From assembly GCF_001953985.1 (NCBI RefSeq), contig NZ_MBEI01000049.1:124001-188000 (forward strand): a DNA stretch of 64,000 nucleotides. The letters are read 5' to 3'. This document shows, in pieces, positions 35,513 to 44,156 of this stretch (positions are counted from its first letter, which is position 1; every line of letters begins with the position of its first letter). Origin of the DNA: Mycobacterium colombiense. GTDB taxonomy: Bacteria; Actinomycetota; Actinomycetes; Mycobacteriales; Mycobacteriaceae. The translations under genes were made by a program, and so were the position numbers. Below the pieces are notes generated by a model. That model had not been told where the DNA came from. It saw nothing but the letters and a program-made list of their open reading frames with translations, and did not search any database.

Positions 35513-37000
35513 CTACGCGGTGGCGCCGGGTACGCGCTCCGCGCCCAGTGGGCCGCAACGGATTTGGAATCGTTCCCGGACTGTGTCGAGAACACGGCGC
35601 TGGCGCTCGCGTTCCCGGCGATGCGTGAGCATGAACCGTGCCAGGCCCGGCAGGCGGCGCGGTAGTGGGTACCACTTGTCGAAATCGAGGCCGTTCTGGT
35701 TGAACACGCGACTGGGCACGTTGTCGTAGATCAGGCTGAGGTTGTGCTGGACAAGCGCGAAGAGCACGTACGGAAATGCCATCGGTGCCTTCAGCCGCAG
35801 TGCCTGCCAATCGATTTCGTAGAGCGGGATCTCACCGAGCTTGTCCAAGAACATCAGGTGCCCCAGGAAATAGCCCATGAACGCGGGCAAGTGCAGTATG
35901 GACGACCGCACGTTGATGGAAACGACTGCGCCACTGGGCGAAACGTACGGCTCGTACACGTATTCGGCGGGGAATTTGACATAACCCGTGCAGTTGACGA
36001 TCCAGCTACCCGGCTGGATCGTCTTCGTCGATCCGCTCCGGAACACCAAGTCGGTGGTGCCATTTCGGTCGACTGCATCCTCGAAATAGTCCATGACAAG
36101 ATCGTTCAACCCGGCGGAGATCGTGCGGTTCTCGGCCTCGGACAACACCCCCAGCACGAAGTTGTCTGCCTGGGGGGTCAGGAACGTGCCATGGGTGGCG
36201 CGGTACCAATCTTGCACCTGCGATTCGTTCGTGCCGTCGTACCGGCGATTCAGCTGAGTGGCGAGGGCGCTCGGCGGTGTGCCCGTCCACCACCGCCGGG
36301 CGCCGCTCGGCAACAGGATGTCGCGGTTGGAGAAGAAGGTGCCGCGGCCGGCGACGAGGTTGACCTCGCGACCGGGGTAGCTGGTGATCAGTGCGTGTGC
36401 GGTGTCCATCGCGGTCTTCCCGCCGCCGATGATCCACACCGGCGCATCACTTTCCTCGATGTCGCCTTCCCGAACATCGCAGTAGTCGGGCGACACCGAA
36501 TGGACGCGCGTGCTGGAAATGTCGAGCGGTTCGTTGGGCGTGACTCCCAGGCCATAGGCTTTGATCAATCGCTTGGCCTCGATGACCAGCCACCGGCCGT
36601 CGGCAGCACCAACGGTGACACGCACGATTCCGTTCGCTTCTTCGTCCGACTCGAAGTTCCAGCCGTAATACTCGTCGACCTGGACGCGCTCCTTGATCAC
36701 GTCGAGGCAGTGCTGAAAATGGTCGAGTACCTCGCACTTGGTAGCCAGGTAGCTGCGGTCCTCGCCGAGCGTCCACGCGATGTTGCCCGCAGTGAACATG
36801 GGGTGCGGTTGATGCAGCCGGACGTAGGAGTACACATCGACCCACATGCCGCCGACGCGCGGCCGCCGGTCGATCAGGATCACCTTCTGATCGCGCGACA
36901 GGTATCGGCTGGCGGCGAACAGGGCGTTTAGCCCGGCAATGCCGGCTCCGACGATGCAAACGTCGCAGGTTTCCACGGGTTGGTGCTTGGGTGCGGACAT
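35513..37000 (-). CDS. FAD/NAD(P)-binding monooxygenase-like flavoprotein
   Basis: A 495-residue flavoprotein. The FAD motif GAGIAG is at residues 18-23, the ARKXX-type loop follows, VGGMW marks the flavin-binding segment, and a second nucleotide motif GGGKTAMDTAHAL lies near residue 200. It resembles class B flavin monooxygenases, but I do not find their FxGxxxHxxxWP fingerprint, so oxygenation of a ketone should not be assumed. ATG 37000 has AAAGG seven bases before it. It leads the flavoprotein-P450-P450 unit and is divergent from a large cyclase/AAA regulator. Codon use looks less GC-rich than the backbone genes. Confidence 0.85.
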   Translation of the reverse strand: MSAPKHQPVETCDVCIVGAGIAGLNALFAASRYLSRDQKVILIDRRPRVGGMWVDVYSYVRLHQPHPMFTAGNIAWTLGEDRSYLATKCEVLDHFQHCLDVIKERVQVDEYYGWNFESDEEANGIVRVTVGAADGRWLVIEAKRLIKAYGLGVTPNEPLDISSTRVHSVSPDYCDVREGDIEESDAPVWIIGGGKTAMDTAHALITSYPGREVNLVAGRGTFFSNRDILLPSGARRWWTGTPPSALATQLNRRYDGTNESQVQDWYRATHGTFLTPQADNFVLGVLSEAENRTISAGLNDLVMDYFEDAVDRNGTTDLVFRSGSTKTIQPGSWIVNCTGYVKFPAEYVYEPYVSPSGAVVSINVRSSILHLPAFMGYFLGHLMFLDKLGEIPLYEIDWQALRLKAPMAFPYVLFALVQHNLSLIYDNVPSRVFNQNGLDFDKWYPLPRRLPGLARFMLTHRRERERQRRVLDTVRERFQIRCGPLGAERVPGATA

Positions 37001-37166
37001 CGGAGCGCCTTTCCTCGCAGAGACCCAATTGTGCGTCCGCACCGTGCCGCCTGGGATGAGTAATCGACTACTTCATTAACGGCGACTCGGGTCCGCAGCG
37101 GTTTGCCAGCGGCCTATCCTTTGAGGACCGCAGCAAACGCTGGGGTCGGGATTGGCGGAGGGTCGG

Positions 37167-40100
37167 ATGGCGGCCATAGCAGTGTGCCGGACGTGTGGCA
37201 CCACGCCTCTGGAGGACGCCCGGTTTTGCCACGCCTGCGGCTCACCAATCCACGACGGCGATGACCGCGCCGAGTACAAGCAGGTCACGGTTCTGTTCGC
37301 CGACGTGGTGCATTCGATGGACATCGCCGCCGCGGTCGATGCCGAGCGGCTACGCGAGATCATGGCCGAACTGGCGGACAGGTGCGCCGGGGTGGTCAAG
37401 CGTTTCGGGGGCACAGTAGGCAGTTTCACCGGCGACGGGATCATGGCGGTGTTCGGCGCCCCCGTCGCGTTAGAGGACCATGCTATTCGCGGCTGTCTGG
37501 CCGCTTTAGATGTTCAGGAGCAGGCACAGCGGCTTGCCGTTGAGGTCCAAGAGCACGACGGCGTGGATCTCCAATTGCGGGTCGGCCTGAATTCCGGTCA
37601 GGTGATCGCCGGTGAGATCGGCTCAGGCTCTTTCGGTTACACCGCGGTCGGTGAACAAGTTGGTATGGCTCAGCGGATGGAATCGATCGCACCGCCAGGC
37701 GGGGTGATGCTCAGCGCGTCGACAGCCAGCCTCGTTGAGTACAGTTTCGCCTTGGGTGCAGAGGAATTCGTTCGTATCAAGGGTTCCGTCGACGCGGTGC
37801 CGACGCGTCGCCTGTTGTCCGCGTCGGCTGAACGCCGGATGGGTCGCCGGCATTCTCGCCTCGTAGGCCGCGAGTCGGAGACGGCAGCGATCTCGGCGAT
37901 CCTGGACAAGGCGTTCGATGGGGTCGGATCTGTGGTCACCGTGTCGGGGCCGCCGGGCATTGGCAAGACGCGGTTGGTCCGCGAAGCAGTTTCGGTCGCG
38001 ACAAGCCTTGGTTTCGAGGTGTTTTCCACCTACTGCGAATCGCATACTCGGGAGATCTCGTTCCGTGTGATCTCGCGACTCTTACGCGCGGTGTTCGGAA
38101 TCCGCGGACTCGCACCAGGGGCCGCCCGGATGCGGGTGCGTGCAGCGGCGCCCCATGCCGGTGCCGAAGACCTGCTGTTGCTCGATGAGCTTCTGGGCAT
38201 CCGGGACACCGATATGCCGGTGCCCGACATAAGCCCGGACGCGCGGCGCCGGCGGCTCATCGAGCTCATCAGCACGGTTTCGCTGGGCCGGCCCAACCCC
38301 GCCGTATACGTCGTCGAGGACGCACATTGGATAGACGGTGTCAGTGAATCGATGCTCACCGATTTCGCGGCCGCCGCCCTTCGAATGCGGGCAATGATGT
38401 TGATCACGTATCGCCCCGAGTATCAGGGGACCTTGTCGGAACTCGCCGAAGCCGAGGCCATCGTGCTTGCACCGCTGAGTGATTCGTACATCAGCGAGTT
38501 ACTCGGGGAGCTGCTCGGGGTGGATTCGTCGGTAGGCGGGTTGTCCACGGTGGTCGCCCACCGCACGGCGGGCATACCGTTCTGCGCCGAAGAGATCGTG
38601 CGCGATCTGGCTGAGCGGGGCGAGATCGAGGGCGAGCAGGGTCACTACGTGTGTCGCCGAGAAATAGACGACGTGCATGTACCACCCACCTTGCAGGCCG
38701 CCATCGGTGACCGAATCGACCGGCTCACTCCCTCGGCGAAGCGGACGTTGAACGCCGCAGCTGTCATCGGTGCTCGATTTCGCGCCGAGTTATTGGAGCG
38801 ATTGCTCGAACGAACGGACCTGACGCCACTCATCGAAGCCGGACTCGTCGACCAGGTCACTTACGGCGACGATGCCGAATACGCCTTCCACCATCCGCTC
38901 ACTCAGAAGGTGGCGTACGAATCGCAGCTCAAGGCCGCGCGCTCGGACTTGCATCGGCGTGTGGCGGCGATGATGCAACAGACGAACGCCGCGGCCACCG
39001 GTGAGGGGGCGGCCATGATCGCGACTCAATACGAGTCCGCGGGTGAGCTGCCCGAGGCATATGAATGGTTCATGCGCGCAGCGGCCGGGTATGGGCCCCG
39101 CGACATCCGGGCGGCACGCGGAACCTGGGAACAGGCCAAACGCGTTGCCGACCAAATGCCCGGCGAAGATCCCAACTGTTTAGCGATGCGGATCTCACCG
39201 CGAGCTCTGTTGTGCGGCAGCGCCTTTCGCGTGGGAGGCATTCCAGAAACGACTGGCTTCGAAGAGTTGCGCGAGATCGCGACCGCGGCCGGGGACAAGA
39301 AGTCGCTGGCGGTGGGCATGGCCGGCTACCTCAACACGTTGTCGTTCAATTCGCGCCACCGGGAGGCTGTACGCACGGCGTCCGAGTTCGCCGCGCTGGT
39401 CGAGTCGCTAGGAGAGCCAGACATGGCCGTCGGCCTCCTTTTCGGGGCGGCGCAGGCTTATTTCGAAGCCGGTGAGGCGGTCGAAAGCCGGCGGTTGGCG
39501 CAGCGCGTCATCGACCTCGCGGACGGCGACCCCACCATGGGGAACTTCGTCATCGGATCTCCGCTTGCCTGGGCCATCGCCCTGAAGGGTGCGTCGTCGA
39601 TGTTCTTGGGCCGTCCGGGGTGGCGAACCGATATCGAACGGGGCATTGCCATGGCGCGGTCGTTTGACGCGATGACCCGAATTCTGGCGCTGGTGTACAA
39701 ATTCGCGGGCGCGATCGCAAACGACGCCATAGTGCCTGACGCGGAGGACATCTCATTGACGTCGGAGTCGCTGGAGATCGCGCTGCAGTCAGGGGACAAC
39801 ACCGCCGTCACCTTCTCATACATCATTCGGGCGACGGCATTGCTGCACAGTCCCGAGGGTGACCAAGCGGCCGGCATCGAGGCATTGGCCGCCGCGCGCC
39901 AGATGATCGTCCGCGAGGAACTCACCACGACACTGCGGCGGCTGACCGATCTCGAGTTCGCTCGGGCCAAACTCAGGTCCGGCGCACTCGACGACGCCAT
40001 CGCCTTGGCGCGCCAGGTTCTTGACCAACAGTTCGCCACCGGTGAGATGATCTATCGTGGTCCCGCCATCGCGGTGCTGGGCGAGGCATTACTCCGTCGC

Positions 40101-40331
40101 GGTACAGAATCCGACGTTGATGAAGCCCAGAAATCGGTGGACCGGCTGGCGGCCGTGCCGACCGACCCGGGCTTCGTCCTGCACGAACTGCCGCTGCTGC
40201 GGCTACGGGCGCTCCTTGCCAGGAACAGCGGAGACGAGGTGGCCTACCGGCAATTCTTGGCGCGCTTCCGGGAGAAGGCGTTCGCAGCAGACTTCGAGGG
40301 ATATCTGGCGCAAGCCGACGCGATGGCCTAA
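37167..40331 (+). CDS. Zinc-ribbon, class III cyclase-like, AAA/NB-ARC-type ATPase and TPR regulator
   Basis: A 1054-residue signalling protein. Domains in order: zinc ribbon with Cys7, Cys10, Cys21, Cys24; adenylate/guanylate cyclase homology domain (about 36-215); P-loop ATPase with Walker A GPPGIGKT at 261-268; helical region; and C-terminal TPR-like helices from about residue 640. Both metal-binding Asp residues of the cyclase are present (Asp46 in FADVVHS, Asp90 in FTGDGIM), but the usual transition-state Asn is replaced (GEQVGMAQRME, Gly166) while Arg170 remains. Activity is therefore doubtful, and the domain may bind nucleotide only. ATG 37167 has GGAGGG upstream. It is probably a regulator of the divergent oxygenase operon. 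Confidence 0.87.
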   Translation: MAAIAVCRTCGTTPLEDARFCHACGSPIHDGDDRAEYKQVTVLFADVVHSMDIAAAVDAERLREIMAELADRCAGVVKRFGGTVGSFTGDGIMAVFGAPVALEDHAIRGCLAALDVQEQAQRLAVEVQEHDGVDLQLRVGLNSGQVIAGEIGSGSFGYTAVGEQVGMAQRMESIAPPGGVMLSASTASLVEYSFALGAEEFVRIKGSVDAVPTRRLLSASAERRMGRRHSRLVGRESETAAISAILDKAFDGVGSVVTVSGPPGIGKTRLVREAVSVATSLGFEVFSTYCESHTREISFRVISRLLRAVFGIRGLAPGAARMRVRAAAPHAGAEDLLLLDELLGIRDTDMPVPDISPDARRRRLIELISTVSLGRPNPAVYVVEDAHWIDGVSESMLTDFAAAALRMRAMMLITYRPEYQGTLSELAEAEAIVLAPLSDSYISELLGELLGVDSSVGGLSTVVAHRTAGIPFCAEEIVRDLAERGEIEGEQGHYVCRREIDDVHVPPTLQAAIGDRIDRLTPSAKRTLNAAAVIGARFRAELLERLLERTDLTPLIEAGLVDQVTYGDDAEYAFHHPLTQKVAYESQLKAARSDLHRRVAAMMQQTNAAATGEGAAMIATQYESAGELPEAYEWFMRAAAGYGPRDIRAARGTWEQAKRVADQMPGEDPNCLAMRISPRALLCGSAFRVGGIPETTGFEELREIATAAGDKKSLAVGMAGYLNTLSFNSRHREAVRTASEFAALVESLGEPDMAVGLLFGAAQAYFEAGEAVESRRLAQRVIDLADGDPTMGNFVIGSPLAWAIALKGASSMFLGRPGWRTDIERGIAMARSFDAMTRILALVYKFAGAIANDAIVPDAEDISLTSESLEIALQSGDNTAVTFSYIIRATALLHSPEGDQAAGIEALAAARQMIVREELTTTLRRLTDLEFARAKLRSGALDDAIALARQVLDQQFATGEMIYRGPAIAVLGEALLRRGTESDVDEAQKSVDRLAAVPTDPGFVLHELPLLRLRALLARNSGDEVAYRQFLARFREKAFAADFEGYLAQADAMA

Positions 40332-40408
40332 CGGCGGCATGAAGTGGGCCGCGGCGCTAGCCGTCATACATGACGAGATGAATTGACATCCCGCGAGGGG
40401 TTCGCCGG

Positions 40409-40609
40409 TTAGACCTGACGGGGCCGGCGGGGCCGGCGGGGCCGGAATGCGTCTTTGACCTTTTCGCCGGCATCTCTCAAATGGCCCGCCCGCCGGTCCG
40501 CCCTGCCCTCGGCTTCCAACGCCGGGTCGTTGGTGGCGCGGCCCAGTGCCGCCTTGAGGTTGCCCGCGACCTGCCGCACCTTGTTTCGGGCCTTATCCGC
40601 GCCGCTCAT
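40409..40609 (-). CDS. CsbD-family general stress protein
   Basis: A 66-residue, highly charged, helical protein: MSGADKARNKVRQVAG opens the CsbD domain, NLKAALGRATNDPALEAEG is the conserved core, and the tail is basic (FRPRRPRRPRQV). CsbD proteins are induced in general stress responses but their mechanism is unknown. ATG 40609 has AAGGA six bases upstream. The 3' end holds a short GGGGCCGGC tandem repeat (about 40430-40444). GGGTAA, a possible sigma-F-like -10, is found about 45 bp upstream, but without a matching -35. Confidence 0.85.
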   Translation of the reverse strand: MSGADKARNKVRQVAGNLKAALGRATNDPALEAEGRADRRAGHLRDAGEKVKDAFRPRRPRRPRQV

Positions 40610-40708
40610 AGCGTGTCCTTCAATTCCGTTCTCAGTGGTACTACAGCGCTTACCCCTTTTCCCGCCGAGCCACGCGCCTCCCCTCAGGCTTCGTGGTTTG
40701 CCGCGGAC

Positions 40709-40774
40709 ATGGTGGCGTACGCGTACGACCAAATCGACCGGGCCCGCGCAGAACTGAACGCGGCCTCGAACTAG
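40709..40774 (+). pseudogene. Possible remnant of a gene 3' end
   Basis: The plus-strand frame from about 40694 to the TAG at 40774 reads ASWFAADMVAYAYDQIDRAR followed by AELNAASN, with coding-like codon use, yet upstream the same frame becomes a shadow of the minus-strand CsbD gene and no good start exists. It may be the C-terminal scrap of a gene lost when the accessory region rearranged, or a 21-codon peptide from ATG 40709. Evidence is weak. Confidence 0.25.
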
Positions 40775-40789
40775 GCGACCGCGGGCCAG

Positions 40790-41614
40790 TCAGCCCTGCG
40801 CCAGCTCCGCGACGGGCTGCCATTCCTCCCAGTTGCGCAGCCGGCTCTCGTAGTCGGCCTTCGCGGTTTCCAGCGGGGAAGCGCCGAAAAATACTCGCAG
40901 TGGCGGCTTTTCGGCGTCGACCACCTTCAGCAGCGCGGCAGCGGACGCCGACGGATCGCCCGGGCTGGCCCACCGGCGGCGGCGCTCGGCCTGGACGGCG
41001 GCGCGGACGTCGTCATAGGCCGAAATCGGATCGGCGTGCTTGGCGGAATCCCCGGCCCAGTCGGTGTCGAAACCGCCGGGCTCGATCAGCGTCACATGCA
41101 CACCGAACGGCGCGACCTCCTGCGCCAGCGCCTGTGAGAAGCCCTCCAGCGCCCACTTCGAGGCGTGATAAATGCCGACCAGCGGGAACGCGGTGATGCC
41201 CCCGATCGAGGACACCTGGATGATGTGGCCGCTGCCCTGCTCGCGCAGATATGGTAGCGCGGCCTGGGTAATCCACAGTGCCCCAAAGACATTGGTCTCG
41301 ATCTGGTCGCGTGCGTCCTGCTCGGAGAGTTCCTCGACGAACCCAAATTGCCCGTATCCGGCGTTGTTCACCACGATGTCGAGCCGTCCGAAGTGGTCGT
41401 GCGCCTGCTTGATCGCCGCGAAGTCGGCCGCCCGGTCGGTGACGTCGAGTCGAATCGGCAGCAGCGCGTCGCCGTACTTCTGCGCCAGATCGTCCAGGGA
41501 GGCCGTGTTGCGTGCCGTGGCGGCGACCTTGACGCCGCGCTCCAGCGCCGCGATCGTCCACGCCCGTCCGAAACCTCGCGATGTACCGGTGATAAACCAC
41601 ACTTTTTCAGTCAC
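40790..41614 (-). CDS. Short-chain dehydrogenase/reductase
   Basis: Classical SDR of 274 residues. The cofactor motif TGTSRGFG is at residues 9-16, NNAGYGQFG is intact, and the catalytic Ser-Tyr-Lys includes Tyr-x-x-x-Lys in [10 protein letters not shown]; the Arg in the TSRGFGR loop favours NADP(H). The C-terminal part ([20 protein letters not shown] then [15 protein letters not shown]) is like the mycobacterial oxidoreductase group with a loose substrate pocket. The substrate is unknown. It lies at the right edge of the accessory insertion, divergent from menG. Confidence 0.88.
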   Translation of the reverse strand: MTEKVWFITGTSRGFGRAWTIAALERGVKVAATARNTASLDDLAQKYGDALLPIRLDVTDRAADFAAIKQAHDHFGRLDIVVNNAGYGQFGFVEELSEQDARDQIETNVFGALWITQAALPYLREQGSGHIIQVSSIGGITAFPLVGIYHASKWALEGFSQALAQEVAPFGVHVTLIEPGGFDTDWAGDSAKHADPISAYDDVRAAVQAERRRRWASPGDPSASAAALLKVVDAEKPPLRVFFGASPLETAKADYESRLRNWEEWQPVAELAQG

Positions 41615-41671
41615 GCCCTCCTACAACGCCGCCCACGCCTCCTCATTCCCGCACGAGGTAGCGTCTTTCTG

Positions 41672-42364
41672 GTGAGCCGTGCGGAGTTGGACAAGGATCC
41701 CCGGGATGTCGCGTCGATGTTCGACGGCGTCGCCCGCCGGTACGACCTGACCAACACCGTGCTCTCGCTGGGCCAGGACCGGTACTGGCGCAGGGCCACC
41801 CGGTCGGCGCTGGCCATCGGGCCCGGACAGAAGGTGCTGGACCTCGCCGCGGGCACCGCGGTGTCCACCGTGGAGCTGGAGAAGTCCGGGGCGTGGTGTG
41901 TGGCCGCCGACTTCTCGGTCGGCATGCTGGCGGCGGGTGCGGCGCGCGACGTGCCGAAGGTCGCCGGTGATGCCACCAGGCTGCCGTTCGGCGACGACGT
42001 ATTCGATGCCGTGACAATCAGTTTCGGGTTGCGCAACGTCGTCGACACCCAGGCCGGGCTGCGCGAGATGGCCCGCGTCACGCGCCCGGGCGGCCGGTTG
42101 GTGGTGTGCGAGTTCTCCACGCCCAGCAATGGGCTGTTCGCCACCGTCTATAAGGAGTACTTGATGCGGGCGCTGCCGCGGGTGGCGCGGGCGGTGTCCA
42201 GCAATCCCGAGGCGTACGTGTACCTCGCGGAATCGATCAGGGCGTGGCCCGATCAGGCGGCGCTGGCGCAGCAGATAACCCAGGCCGGCTGGACCGGGGT
42301 GCGCTGGCGCAATCTGACCGGCGGCATCGTCGCGCTACACGCGGGGTACAAACCGTCGCGCTGA
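41672..42364 (+). CDS. menG: Demethylmenaquinone methyltransferase MenG (UbiE)
   Basis: SAM-dependent C-methyltransferase for the last ring step of menaquinone synthesis. The 230-residue protein shows the UbiE N-terminal signature [24 protein letters not shown] motif [15 protein letters not shown], and the second UbiE signature [17 protein letters not shown]. The frame is open upstream but homology begins at [17 protein letters not shown], so GTG 41672 is chosen. It belongs to the men backbone (Rv0558 position) and is separated from mgtA only by the accessory block. Confidence 0.94.
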   Translation: MSRAELDKDPRDVASMFDGVARRYDLTNTVLSLGQDRYWRRATRSALAIGPGQKVLDLAAGTAVSTVELEKSGAWCVAADFSVGMLAAGAARDVPKVAGDATRLPFGDDVFDAVTISFGLRNVVDTQAGLREMARVTRPGGRLVVCEFSTPSNGLFATVYKEYLMRALPRVARAVSSNPEAYVYLAESIRAWPDQAALAQQITQAGWTGVRWRNLTGGIVALHAGYKPSR

Positions 42365-42371
42365 GAAAGAC

Positions 42372-42782
42372 CTAGTGATTGCCGGCGGCTTGCACGAAGG
42401 GGACCTGGTCGGGGCAGTAGTGATCGACCGCTGCGCCGAGGAACTGGAACGCCTGGCCCTGAGTGGTTCCGCGCGGCAGGTTGCGCTGGATGAAAGTGGC
42501 CGACTTGTAAGCGTCGCCGTCCACGCCCCTGCCAATGCGGTCGCAGGTGATCTTGCCCAGCCACGCCAACTGGTCCTGCGGCTGGTAGATGCCGAAGCCG
42601 TTGACGGTGTTCTTGAACGGCGCGTCGTAGTCGCTCGGGGGCGACGGCGTGCGCGGGGTGGGGTACGGCGCCGTCGGCGGCGGATCCGCCTGCGCCGGCA
42701 CGGAGAGCTGCGCCGGCATGGCCAGCGCGGCCAGAGCGATTGCAGCAGCGGCTCCGATAGTAGCCAGGCTCGTTCCCTTCAT
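42372..42782 (-). CDS. Secreted DUF732 protein (Rv0559c type)
   Basis: A 136-residue exported protein. The N-terminus is a classic signal peptide with cleavage predicted after Ala32 (VPAQA then DPPP). A Pro/Thr-rich linker follows, then the DUF732 domain with two cysteines (ITCDRIGRG and HYCPDQ) that probably form a disulfide. It ends 7 bp after the convergent menG stop. The function is unknown. In M. tuberculosis the neighbour Rv0560c is salicylate-inducible; that gene is missing here. Confidence 0.85.
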   Translation of the reverse strand: MKGTSLATIGAAAAIALAALAMPAQLSVPAQADPPPTAPYPTPRTPSPPSDYDAPFKNTVNGFGIYQPQDQLAWLGKITCDRIGRGVDGDAYKSATFIQRNLPRGTTQGQAFQFLGAAVDHYCPDQVPFVQAAGNH

Positions 42783-42895
42783 TAGCTGGACTATACACGC
42801 CTCGCCGGGGGTGCGCGGAGGAAAGTCCATCGCCGATCGACGGCCCCGCGGCGGGCCGCGGAACCCCGCCGACCTGCGACGATGGGAGTGCTCGG

Positions 42896-44134
42896 TCAAC
42901 TGAACGGCGTACGGCGGTCGAGCAGCCGGGACAGCCGTCCGCCGCCGCGCCAGGCGCGCGCCACCCAATCCGCGTCGTCGTCGGTGACCAGGTTGGCCAT
43001 CACGCGCACGGCGATGGTCATCAACGTCGTCGAGCGCATCGCGATCGGTCCGGTCGAGGGCAGAAACCGCTGGAACGTCAGCAGCAGCGCCAGCCGGCGC
43101 GCCACCGAGAAGCCGCGACCGTAGTGCTGCTGCAGCAGCGACGGCCACACCTGTGACAGGTCGGGGCAGTCCAGCAGCGCCGCGGCCAGGCGCCCGGTCT
43201 CGAGCCCGTAGTCGATGCCTTCGCCGTTGAGTGGGTTCACGCAGGCCGCGGCGTCGCCGATCAGCATCCAGTTGGCGCCGGCCACCCCCGACACCGCGCC
43301 GCCCATCGGCAGCAGCGCCGAGGCCACCGCCCGCGGGTGGCCGGTGAAGCCCCACTCGTCGCGGCGCAGGTCGGTGTAGTAGTCGATCAGCGGCCGCAGC
43401 GCCAGGTCGGCGGGCCGTTTCGACGTCGACAACGCACCGACGCCGATGTTCACCTCGCCGTTGCCGAGCGGGAAGATCCATCCGTAGCCGGGCAGCACTT
43501 TGTCCTTGGAGCCGTCGGGTCCGCGCAGTTCCAGATGCGACGTCAGCCAGGGGTCGTCGGCGCGCGTGGTGGTCAGATATCCGCGCGCGGCGACGCCGTA
43601 CACCGTTTCCTGGTGCCAGCGCCGGCCGAGCTTGCGGCCCAGCGACGAACGCGCGCCGTCGGCCACGATCACGTGGCCGCAGCTGACCTCGGTGCCGTCG
43701 GCCAGCGTCACCGACGTCACCCGTCCCGATGAATCATGTTGTGCAGCAACGGCCTTGGTACCGAGCAGCATCCGCGCCCCGGAATCCTCGGCGACCTTGC
43801 GGATCCGGTCGTCCAGCTCGAACCGGGCCACCGCGCTGCCCGTCGACGGGAACGACGGGCCGGGCCAATCGACCTCCAGCTCGCCGCCGAACCCGCTCAT
43901 CCGCAGCCCCCGATGCCGGATGCGGGTGTCCAGCCAGCCGCTCAGCCCCAGCCGTTCCAGCTCGGCGACCGCGCGGGGGGTCAGCCCGTCGCCGCAGGCC
44001 TTGTCGCGGGGGAAGCTCGCCGAATCAATGACCAGTACGTCGTTGCCCGCGCGGGCGGCCCAGGCCGCCGCCGCCGAGCCGGCGGGCCCTGCGCCCACGA
44101 TCACCACTTGGGCTCGGGTCGCTGCCGTCTTCAT
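42896..44134 (-). CDS. menJ: Menaquinone side-chain (geranylgeranyl-type) reductase MenJ
   Basis: A FAD-dependent reductase of 412 residues that saturates one isoprene unit of the menaquinone tail (beta-position) in mycobacteria. The FAD Rossmann motif is GAGPAGS at residues 14-20, with the GDAAACVNPLNGEGIDYGLE flavin-binding segment later. ATG 44134 is chosen because homology begins at the FAD motif; upstream codons are shadow. It is divergent from grcC1 with only 22 bp between the two start codons, which holds two overlapping -10-like hexamers. Confidence 0.93.
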   Translation of the reverse strand: MKTAATRAQVVIVGAGPAGSAAAAWAARAGNDVLVIDSASFPRDKACGDGLTPRAVAELERLGLSGWLDTRIRHRGLRMSGFGGELEVDWPGPSFPSTGSAVARFELDDRIRKVAEDSGARMLLGTKAVAAQHDSSGRVTSVTLADGTEVSCGHVIVADGARSSLGRKLGRRWHQETVYGVAARGYLTTTRADDPWLTSHLELRGPDGSKDKVLPGYGWIFPLGNGEVNIGVGALSTSKRPADLALRPLIDYYTDLRRDEWGFTGHPRAVASALLPMGGAVSGVAGANWMLIGDAAACVNPLNGEGIDYGLETGRLAAALLDCPDLSQVWPSLLQQHYGRGFSVARRLALLLTFQRFLPSTGPIAMRSTTLMTIAVRVMANLVTDDDADWVARAWRGGGRLSRLLDRRTPFS

Positions 44135-44141
44135 GCACACC

Positions 44142-44149
44142 AGTATGTT
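44142..44149. promoter_or_regulatory. Overlapping divergent -10 hexamers, menJ/grcC1
   Basis: The 22-bp gap between the menJ ATG and grcC1 GTG contains AGTATGTT. On the plus strand TATGTT (44144-44149) is seven bases before the GTG; on the minus strand CATACT (44147-44142) is seven bases before the ATG. Both fit mycobacterial -10 elements with transcription starting at or next to the start codon, so both mRNAs would be leaderless. Neither gene has room for a Shine-Dalgarno within the gap. Confidence 0.5.
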
Positions 44150-44156
44150 TGGTCCC

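Noticed and set aside
35513-37000. Calling the accessory flavoprotein a Baeyer-Villiger monooxygenase
   Set aside because: The FxGxxxHxxxWP fingerprint is not found, unlike the protein at 49.4-50.9 kb, which has it in full.
34218-37071. GTAGCCGACTAC (34218) and GTAATCGACTAC (37060) as a shared operator of the oxygenase cluster
   Set aside because: The first lies inside the 3' coding part of a P450, and the second is an imperfect palindrome; two mismatches over 12 bases make chance likely.
40650-40660. GGGTAA before the CsbD gene as a sigma-F promoter
   Set aside because: No GTTT-like -35 is found at 15-17 bp spacing.
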